Below are positions 31,876 through 37,220 of a DNA stretch of 37,220 nt, piece after piece. The notes under the pieces were generated by a model that had not been told where the DNA came from, did no database searches, and was given only the letters and a program-made list of their open reading frames with translations. This DNA comes from JAZKIX01 sp040384645 (GTDB lineage Bacteria; Pseudomonadota; Gammaproteobacteria; Burkholderiales; Burkholderiaceae_D): contig JAZKIX010000106.1 in NCBI GenBank assembly GCA_040384645.1, forward strand, positions 1-37,220. The letters run 5' to 3'. Made by a program: the position numbers and the translations under genes. The stretch's first letter is position 1. The number at the start of each line of letters is the position of its first letter.

Positions 31876-31919
31876 TTGTCACTTGATTGTCACTGCGCAG
31901 TCATAGGCTTGTCATCGCA
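31876..31919 (+). promoter_or_regulatory. Four tandem 11-bp PhoB-type repeats (Pho box)
   Basis: Four contiguous 11-base units: TTGTCACTTGA, TTGTCACTGCG, CAGTCATAGGC, TTGTCATCGCA. Each begins with the (T)GTCA core of PhoB half-sites; the 11-bp period places all on one helix face. TATATA (31922-31927) follows and could be the -10. It lies 41 bases before the start of a phosphodiesterase of phosphorus scavenging, which strengthens the call. This is expected to activate that gene under phosphate shortage. Confidence 0.75.
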
Positions 31920-31959
31920 GCTATATAGCATCCGACAACCGACAATTAAAGGATCGACC

Positions 31960-33098
31960 ATGTTCAAACCTGCAACAACTTTGCTGGCCGCCAGCATCGC
32001 CCTATCCCTGACTGCCTGTGGCGGCAGCAGCAACAATAGCAAGGCCTTGCTGACGCTCGACGGCAAACAACCGTTGGTCGCAGCCCATCGCGGCGCCTCC
32101 GGCACGTTGCCGGAAGAAACCTACGAATCCTATGTCAAAGCCATCGAACAAGGCGCCGACGTGATCGAAGCCGACATTATTTCCACCAAGGATGGCGTCC
32201 TGATCGCACGTCACGACCCCAACCTGGCCTTCAGTACCGATGTCGCCAGCCACCCGGAATTTGCATCCCGCAAAAAGACTACCCTGGTCGACAGCGAATC
32301 GCAAGTAGGTTGGTTTGCCAGTGACTTTACCCTGGCCGAAATCAAAAGTACAAAATCGTCACCTTCCAGGAATTGATCGATCTTGCCAAAGCCAAATCGA
32401 CTGCCACCCGCACAGTCGCCGTCTACCCGGAAACCAAGAACCCCAGCTATCACAAATCAATCGGCTTAGCGCTGGAAGACAAGCTCATCGACATCGTGGT
32501 CAAGGCCGGCTGGAACAGCAAAACCGCGCCGATCTATGTGCAAAGTTTTGAACCCGGCAGCTTGAAATACATGAAAAGCAAGGGTCTCAATACGCGCCTG
32601 ATCCAATTGATCGACGCCGATGACGTCGACCTGAAAAGCGGCAAACTGACATACGCCGCACCGTATGACAAACCCTACGATTGGTTCCTGGCTGGTGACA
32701 AACGCATGTTTAGCGACATGGTGACACCAGCGGGCCTGGCCGAAATCAAAACCTACGCCGACGGTATCGGCCCTTGGAAACCATACATCATTTCAGTCAA
32801 GGGCCAGCTCGGCGCCGATGGCAAAGTGATGGATGTCAATGCCGATGGCAAAGTCAATTATGCCGATGCGTCGAGCATAGCGCCGACCACCTTAATCGCC
32901 GACGCCCACAAGGCTGGCTTGATGGTGCATGCCTACACTTTCCGTAATGAAAAACGCCGCATCCCGGCCGATTTCAAGAACGATCCGAAGGAAGAATACA
33001 AGGCGTTTTACCGCTTGGGAATCGATGGCGTATTCTCGGATTTTGCCGATACAGCGATCGCGGCGCGAGCGGATTACTTGAAGGAAATGGGGCAGTAA
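31960..33098 (+). pseudogene. Exported glycerophosphodiester phosphodiesterase (GlpQ type), broken by an internal lesion
   Basis: Periplasmic lipoprotein that would hydrolyse glycerophosphodiesters to glycerol 3-phosphate and an alcohol. The first part has an AAAGGA site, signal peptide with lipobox LTAC, and the GDPD site residues in VAAHRGASGTLPEETYESYV, GADVIEADI and IARHDPNL. It runs to FTLAEIKSTK and hits TGA at 32374. The rest continues in another frame from about 32346 as KYKIVTFQELIDLAKAKS...VYPETKN to the end at 33098, including the family's VMVHAYTFRNE-type C-terminus. Homologs have about 15-20 extra residues between LAEIK and the YKIVTF strand, so the lesion is more likely a deletion (length 1 modulo 3) than a single-base slip. 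A real mutation or an assembly error are both possible. Confidence 0.85.
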
Positions 33099-33130
33099 AC
33101 GGCTGTTGGAAGCTCGTTGGGCAGTAAAAT

Positions 33131-33200
33131 TACTCCCCCGTGTATTTTTTAAGCCACAATTAAAACATGCGGGATAGACCATATTTTTGCACATACCCCC
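33131..33200 (+). repeat. Intergenic repeat, copy 2 (about 70 bp)
   Basis: Same orientation as copy 1 at 9996-10064 and the same kind of site: 32 bases after a plus-strand gene, before a convergent minus-strand gene. Shared blocks GTGTATTTT, CAAT, GCGGGATA and ATACCCCC are 20 and 15/16 bases apart in both copies. Here the 5' end is CCCCC instead of GGGGC, so the terminal stem of copy 1 is not conserved. Confidence 0.6.
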
Positions 33201-33229
33201 TCGTTTTCATGCAATATGCGGATCAAAAT

Positions 33230-33261
33230 ATCGGCTGGCGGATGGCAATCAGCCAGCCGAT
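33230..33261 (-). terminator. Terminator of the membrane-hydrolase genes
   Basis: ATCGGCTGGC (33230-33239) and GCCAGCCGAT (33252-33261) form a perfect 10-bp stem with a 12-base loop, overlapping the end of the gene; on the minus strand ATATTTTG follows. Confidence 0.55.
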
Positions 33262-33791
33262 CTGTTAAAAGCACAATGACGCAGCAATATCAAACCGGCA
33301 CACACGTGCAGTGCGGGCAACCAGATCCAGAATAGCTCTGACTGCAATACCGCCCACCCTCTGGCACTGAAAATGCGTTGCAAGGTCAGCGGCGACACCT
33401 CGATCACCTGCCACGGCGCAAACACTCTGCCCGACGAAAACGGCCACCATAGCGCCGGCCCCAGACCACCATTGGTCAAGGAGTCAAGAATCCCATGCGA
33501 TGCCGCACTGACAGCGACAAACACAAATGCACTCCAGCGGCTAGCCTTCAAATACCGCACACACGCTACGGCCAGCAGCGCGACACACACTGCAAACAAG
33601 AGCGAATGACTGGCACCGCGATGACCAAACACATCGGCATAGGCGATATGAAATTTGAAAGCCACTACATCAAGGTCAGGCAAGATCGACGCCGCCACGC
33701 CAGCCAGCAAAAGGCGGCCCGGGATTACTTTACCGCCGAGGCCAAGGCCGAGGGCAAGAGGGACAGCGGCGTGAGAGAGGACAGTGGGCAT
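33249..33791 (-). CDS. YdjM-like membrane metal-dependent hydrolase
   Basis: Integral membrane protein of 180 residues with about five helices of the YdjM/PF04307 type. It has spaced candidate metal ligands: LSHAAVPL near the N-terminus, ILPDLDVVAF, FGHRGASHSL and HGILDSLTNGG. The family is often called membrane-bound metal-dependent hydrolase, but its substrates are unknown; E. coli YdjM is part of the LexA regulon. It starts 17 bases after a second protein of similar design, so the two form an operon. Whether it is regulated by LexA is not visible; I found no clear SOS box. Confidence 0.8.
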   Translation of the reverse strand: MPTVLSHAAVPLALGLGLGGKVIPGRLLLAGVAASILPDLDVVAFKFHIAYADVFGHRGASHSLLFAVCVALLAVACVRYLKASRWSAFVFVAVSAASHGILDSLTNGGLGPALWWPFSSGRVFAPWQVIEVSPLTLQRIFSARGWAVLQSELFWIWLPALHVCAGLILLRHCAFNRSAG

Positions 33792-33808
33792 TGGACTCGA
33801 ATCTTAAT

Positions 33809-34339
33809 TCAGGCTGCGTCAGCAGGCCCGTTACGCAAGATCACTTTATTTTGCTTAGCGATTAGCCAGCGAGAAATTGCAAAATACAAGATCGCGCCCA
33901 CCAGTGCGCTAACGACGCAAATGTTGTGCAGCATTTCCAGTGAGATGACATGGAGCATTGGATTACCGTGCAAGAACGGCGCAAATTGCTGCATATCGGC
34001 ATGCATGAAACTGTCAAGCACGACATGGCTAATGGTGCCGACCATGGCACTGAAGAGCGCCACTGGCCAGGTAATGGGCAAATGCCGCGCCTTGTAATAG
34101 CGGCGCAGAGCGAATTGGGCGGCGTACTTCCCAGTCAGCGCCGAAAATAGGCCGATGATGCCGGCGCCGAGGTAGGTATGGGTAAAGCCATGAAATTGCC
34201 CAGATCCTGTCACCATGAAGATCATGGGTTGGATGTCCATCATGATCTGGGCCCAGCCGAACACCATCAGTGAAAAACTGCCTTGCAACAGTGCCTTGAC
34301 CAAGAGGCCGGGTCCCATGTGGAACGGAGTAAATGGCAT
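33809..34339 (-). CDS. Second membrane metal-dependent hydrolase-like protein
   Basis: Membrane protein of 176 residues with about five helices. The start MPFTPFHMGPG is typical of a small family of zinc-site membrane proteins related to YdjM. Candidate ligands are H7, the GFTHTYLGA histidine and HVVLDSFMHAD. AAGGA precedes ATG 34339. It lies between fghA and the other hydrolase-like gene on the same strand; the substrate is unknown. Confidence 0.75.
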   Translation of the reverse strand: MPFTPFHMGPGLLVKALLQGSFSLMVFGWAQIMMDIQPMIFMVTGSGQFHGFTHTYLGAGIIGLFSALTGKYAAQFALRRYYKARHLPITWPVALFSAMVGTISHVVLDSFMHADMQQFAPFLHGNPMLHVISLEMLHNICVVSALVGAILYFAISRWLIAKQNKVILRNGPADAA

Positions 34340-34390
34340 GAAAAATTCCTTCTTTATTTGTAGCTGTGAAAAATTGGAGGGATTAAAGCT

Positions 34391-35248
34391 TCAGCAATGC
34401 CCTTCTCGCAATCCCAGATTACGCCCATGGAACGCCAAGTGATCTTGCATGAACGTAGAAATAAAATAATAGCCGTGATCGTAGCCCGCATGACGCCGCA
34501 ATTCCAAGGGCTGTTGTGCAACTTGGCAAGCCGCTTCAAAACGCTCAGGCAATAACTGCTCGCGCAAGAATTTATCGCCCAGTCCCTGATCGATCAGGAT
34601 TCCGCGCGGAAAAGGCGTTTTCGCTTGCAGGATCAACTCGCTGGCGTCGTAGCGCTTCCACGCTTCCGGGTCGCTACCAAGATACTGCGACAACGCTTTC
34701 TCACCCCAAGGGCAATGCGCGCTCGATGCAATCGGTGCAAAGGCGGATACCGATTGAAACAGGCCTGGATAACGCAACGCCAGCACCAATGCGCCATGCC
34801 CGCCCATCGAATGGCCGAAGATGCCAACCTGATCGAACTGCCCAGGAAAATGCTGCAGCACCAGCGCGCGTAATTCATGGACGATATACGACTCCATGCG
34901 GAAATGCGCGCTCCACGGCGCCTCGGTCGCATCCAGATAAAAGCTGGCGCCTTCGCCAAAATCCCAGTCGTCAGTGGCGCCAGCGATGCCGGTATGGCGT
35001 GGGCTGGTGTCGGGCGCGATCAGCATGATGCCGTACTCGGCAGCATAGCGCTGGGCACCAGCTTTAATTGCGAAGGTTTCTTCGGTGCAGGTCAGTCCAG
35101 CCAGATAAAACAGGACCGGCACCGGACCTGCTTTTGCCTGCGGCGGCTGGTACACCGAGAAGCGCATCGACAAACCAATCTCGCTGGATTGGTGCCGGTA
35201 AAAACCCTGAATGCCGCCGAAGCAGGCATGTTCGCTGATCGTCTCCAT
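34391..35248 (-). CDS. fghA: S-formylglutathione hydrolase
   Basis: Serine hydrolase that splits S-formylglutathione to formate and glutathione, the second step of glutathione-dependent formaldehyde detoxification. The alpha/beta-hydrolase fold has the nucleophile elbow GHSMGG (S147 in this numbering), the conserved cysteine region YLAGLTCTEETF, and the catalytic histidine in GYDHGYYF. 285 residues from ATG 35248, which has GGAG six bases upstream; an ATG at 35260 overlapping the adhC stop (TGATG) would add four residues. Paired with adhC in the usual order. Confidence 0.93.
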   Translation of the reverse strand: METISEHACFGGIQGFYRHQSSEIGLSMRFSVYQPPQAKAGPVPVLFYLAGLTCTEETFAIKAGAQRYAAEYGIMLIAPDTSPRHTGIAGATDDWDFGEGASFYLDATEAPWSAHFRMESYIVHELRALVLQHFPGQFDQVGIFGHSMGGHGALVLALRYPGLFQSVSAFAPIASSAHCPWGEKALSQYLGSDPEAWKRYDASELILQAKTPFPRGILIDQGLGDKFLREQLLPERFEAACQVAQQPLELRRHAGYDHGYYFISTFMQDHLAFHGRNLGLREGHC

Positions 35249-35259
35249 GCCCAGCTCCA

Positions 35260-36366
35260 TCAGTAAATCACCACCGAGCGGATCGACTCGCCGCTTTTCA
35301 TCAAATCAAAACCTTCATTGATCCGTTCCAAAGGTAATCGGTGCGTGATCAAATCGTCGATATTGAGTTTGCCTTCCATATACCAGTCGACGATTTTTGG
35401 CACATCGGTGCGGCCACGGGCGCCGCCGAAAGCGGAGCCTTTCCAGACCCGGCCGGTCACTAACTGAAAAGGCCGGGTGCTGATTTCTGCCCCGCCGGGT
35501 GCGACGCCGATGATGATCGATTGGCCCCAGCCTTTGTGGCAGCATTCCAGCGCCTGGCGCATGGTGGTGACGTTGCCGATGCATTCAAAGCTGTAGTCGA
35601 CGCCGCCATCGGTCAGTTGCACGATGGTGTCAACCACGTTTTCGACTTCGTTTGGATTGATGAAATGGGTCATGCCGAATTTGCGCGCCATCGCTTGCCG
35701 CGCCGGATTGATGTCGACCCCGATGATCTTGTCGGCGCCAACCATGCGCGCCGCCTGGATCACGTTCAGGCCAATGCCGCCCAGGCCAAACACGACCACA
35801 TTGGCGCCGGCTTCGACTTTGGCAGTAAATAGTACGGCGCCGACGCCGGTGGTGACGCCGCAGCCGATGTAGCACACCTTGTCAAACGGTGCGTCTTCGC
35901 GGATTTTCGCCAAGGCGATTTCCGGCACCACGATGTAATTGGAAAAAGTCGAAGTGCCCATATAGTGATAAATCGGCTTGCCATCGATGGAAAAGCGGCT
36001 GGTTGCATCCGGCATCAAGCCGCGTCCCTGGGTGGCGCGGATCGACTGGCACAGATTGGTTTTTTGCGACAGGCAGAATTTGCACTGGCGGCATTCCGGC
36101 GTGTAGAGCGGGATGACGTGATCGTCTTTTTTTAAGCTTTTGACGTCGGGTCCCACATCGACCACGATGCCGGCGCCTTCGTGACCGAGGATGGCGGGGA
36201 AGATGCCTTCCGGGTCGGCGCCGGACAGGGTGTAATAATCGGTATGGCAAATGCCGGTGGCCTTGATCTCGACCAGCACTTCGCCGGCACGCGGGCCGCC
36301 GAGTTCGACTTCTTCAATAGTCAAGGGTTGACCGGCGTGCCAGGCGATGGCGGCTTTGGTTTTCAT
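35260..36366 (-). CDS. adhC: S-(hydroxymethyl)glutathione dehydrogenase / class III alcohol dehydrogenase
   Basis: Oxidises S-hydroxymethylglutathione with NAD to S-formylglutathione. 368 residues, zinc-dependent medium-chain dehydrogenase. Catalytic zinc ligands C40 (ATGICHTDYY) and H62 (GHEGAG); structural zinc C92, C95, C98 and C106; NAD Rossmann fold FGLGGIGLNVIQAAR. The ATG 36366 has AGGA seven bases upstream. The frame continues upstream for 68 codons, but those lack homology and the usual MKTKAAIAWHAG start is here. Its stop overlaps a possible fghA start, so the two genes are one detoxification operon. Confidence 0.96.
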   Translation of the reverse strand: MKTKAAIAWHAGQPLTIEEVELGGPRAGEVLVEIKATGICHTDYYTLSGADPEGIFPAILGHEGAGIVVDVGPDVKSLKKDDHVIPLYTPECRQCKFCLSQKTNLCQSIRATQGRGLMPDATSRFSIDGKPIYHYMGTSTFSNYIVVPEIALAKIREDAPFDKVCYIGCGVTTGVGAVLFTAKVEAGANVVVFGLGGIGLNVIQAARMVGADKIIGVDINPARQAMARKFGMTHFINPNEVENVVDTIVQLTDGGVDYSFECIGNVTTMRQALECCHKGWGQSIIIGVAPGGAEISTRPFQLVTGRVWKGSAFGGARGRTDVPKIVDWYMEGKLNIDDLITHRLPLERINEGFDLMKSGESIRSVVIY

Positions 36367-36513
36367 GATGATCCTGTGGAATTGAGTGGAGGAAAGGGAT
36401 GAGATGAAATTTCGGGCGGCGCATCGGCAGCGGTCGCATCGCCATAGCAGTGTCGCAAATTGTACCGGTTTTGCGCTTGACGGCATGCAAGCCAGATCGG
36501 CATAATCGAGCGC

Positions 36514-36618
36514 ATGACTGCCTATTCCATCAACCCGATTTCGATCCGCGCGCTTAACGCCACGGATCACATTGGTGTTTTTGCTGGCAGCAAATCGAAA
36601 AAACAGTCGCTCATCTGA
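36514..36618 (+). CDS. Possible 34-residue small protein
   Basis: ATG 36514 is preceded by GAG at about 7 bases and opens a frame MTAYSINPISIRALNATDHI...SKKQSLI with a stop at 36618. I do not recognise it. It ends 5 bases before the hairpin at 36624. It lacks the repeated codons of an attenuation peptide. It could be a real leader ORF or chance. Confidence 0.2.
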   Translation: MTAYSINPISIRALNATDHIGVFAGSKSKKQSLI

Positions 36619-36623
36619 CCGGG

Positions 36624-36666
36624 GCGCGCTGTCCCGTCAGGTGGGCTGACAGGACAGATAGCGCGC
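36624..36666 (+). promoter_or_regulatory. Structured leader hairpin before the dapA-like gene
   Basis: GCGCGCT (36624-36630) pairs with AGCGCGC (36660-36666); inside, GTCC pairs with GGAC and GTCA with TGAC around a 7-base loop, with one mismatch and a 4-base bulge. A competing pair, GGGGCG (36621-36626) with CGCCCC (36679-36684), overlaps the outer stem. Two exclusive folds suggest an RNA switch or attenuator about 90 bases before the start codon, but there is no clear T-run. Confidence 0.35.
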
Positions 36667-36753
36667 AGGTCGATTCATCGCCCCCTGCACTCCCCTCTTT
36701 CTTGCGATCCTCCCGACGGTGACTTTTACGGTCTGTCTTTAGGGAGTTTTGCC

Positions 36754-37220
36754 ATGACACATGCAGCACAATCAAGTCGTATTTCCAACGAAAATATCCG
36801 CCCTGGCTTTAATGGGATTTGGGTCGCCCTAGTCACGCCGTTCCAAGAAGGTGCCATCGATTTTGTCGCGCTACGCAATCTGGCACGGCATCTGGTCGAT
36901 GGCGGCGTGGCGGGTCTGGTGGTGTGCGGCTCGACCGGCGAAGCGGCCGCTTTGTCCGATGATGAAGCGCTGGCCGTGCTGGATGCTGTGTTCGACGCGG
37001 TGCCGAGCTGCCCGCTGGTGATGGGGCTGGCCGGCAATCACTTGCCCGACCTGCTGCGCCAACAACAGCGCATTTTGCAACGCCCGGTTGCGGGTCTATT
37101 GATCCCGGCACCGTATTACATCCGGCCGTCGCAAGCCGGCTTGATCGGGTTTTACACCGCATTGGCCGATGCGTCGACGGCGCCAATCATTCTCTACAAC
37201 ATTCCCTACCGAACCGGGGT
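36754..37220 (+). CDS. dapA: 4-hydroxy-tetrahydrodipicolinate synthase family protein (partial, runs off the window)
   Basis: Class I aldolase of the DapA/N-acetylneuraminate lyase family; DapA condenses pyruvate with aspartate semialdehyde for lysine and cell-wall synthesis. ATG 36754 has AGGGAG seven bases upstream. The first 155 residues are present. GIWVALVTPF opens the barrel, GSTGE (59-63) is the usual GTTGE loop with Ser for the first Thr, and the relay tyrosine is Y148 in YNIPYRTG. The Schiff-base lysine lies beyond the window. A dapA paralog acting on another pyruvate-derived aldol is possible. Confidence 0.88.
   Translation, partial: MTHAAQSSRISNENIRPGFNGIWVALVTPFQEGAIDFVALRNLARHLVDGGVAGLVVCGSTGEAAALSDDEALAVLDAVFDAVPSCPLVMGLAGNHLPDLLRQQQRILQRPVAGLLIPAPYYIRPSQAGLIGFYTALADASTAPIILYNIPYRTG

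Larger units (their letters stand above)
36367..36753. other. Divergent intergenic region between adhC and the dapA-like gene
   Basis: This 387-base stretch holds a minus-strand TACAAT (36464-36459) that may be the adhC -10 box, a 34-residue open frame on the plus strand (36514-36618), and an imperfect hairpin followed by C- and T-rich sequence before the dapA-like gene. No FrmR-type operator or known riboswitch was identified. Confidence 0.45.

Noticed and set aside
33809..34150. Plus-strand frames opposite the membrane hydrolase gene (33495-34097 and 33950-34150)
   Set aside because: Antisense shadows with no motif; the minus-strand gene has an AAGGA site and membrane helices.
36367..36570. 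68-codon N-terminal extension of AdhC
   Set aside because: Unrelated to the dehydrogenase; the standard MKTKAAIAWHAG start has its own AGGA site.
1..37220. tRNA, rRNA, tmRNA and known riboswitch genes
   Set aside because: Gaps between genes were read for cloverleaf or known conserved RNA sequences; none recognised, though covariance-model scanning was not possible.

Overview
The window looks like a chromosomal segment of a betaproteobacterium, most likely Burkholderiales of the Oxalobacteraceae type. The evidence is gene order: xseB-ispA-dxs-folE2 divergent from a Rieske oxygenase gene, and polA next to a LOG-family gene, a DUF2782 gene, thrB and a BPSS1780-type membrane protein. No IS element, prophage, CRISPR array, rRNA or tRNA was recognised. 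There is one 10-N assembly gap (15969-15978).

Layout. (1) 1-2665: an exported HzsA-related protein with one c-type heme motif, behind a promoter whose spacer holds a palindrome. (2) 2692-6604, minus: folate/queuosine precursor and isoprenoid genes (xseB, ispA, dxs, folE2). (3) 6997-9982, plus: Rieske oxygenase, EamA transporter and mercaptopyruvate-type sulfurtransferase, probably one operon. (4) 10255-16821, minus: a 1202-residue exported repeat protein, then a NarL-type response regulator and its histidine kinase; the kinase gene contains the gap. (5) 17334-19153, plus: ECF-like sigma factor, small membrane protein (candidate anti-sigma) and a signal peptidase I with a TM2-like front end. 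(6) 19214-20028, plus: a GNAT acetyltransferase overlapping a gene for a 99-residue protein that is 38% serine. (7) 20087-20972, minus: a ZIP metal transporter with a promoter, an operator-like palindrome and a probable ATT start codon. (8) 21100-22601, plus: two lipoproteins. (9) 22683-28540: polA (minus) abutting a LOG-family gene, then DUF2782, thrB and BPSS1780. (10) 28612-29377, minus: a Fic toxin and its YhfG-like antitoxin. (11) 29513-33098: uvrD (minus), and a glycerophosphodiester phosphodiesterase gene behind four PhoB-type repeats but broken by an internal lesion. (12) 33249-36366, minus: two small membrane metal-hydrolase-like proteins, then fghA and adhC for formaldehyde detoxification. 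(13) 36754 to the window end: start of a dapA-family gene with a structured leader.

Most of the window is housekeeping. The most interesting parts are the GNAT/Ser-rich pair, the sigma/membrane protein/signal peptidase operon, a roughly 70-bp intergenic repeat found twice, each time after a plus-strand gene and facing a convergent gene, the ZIP control region, and the Pho-box/broken GDPD locus. All functions are read from sequence motifs and remembered family features; no database search was run.
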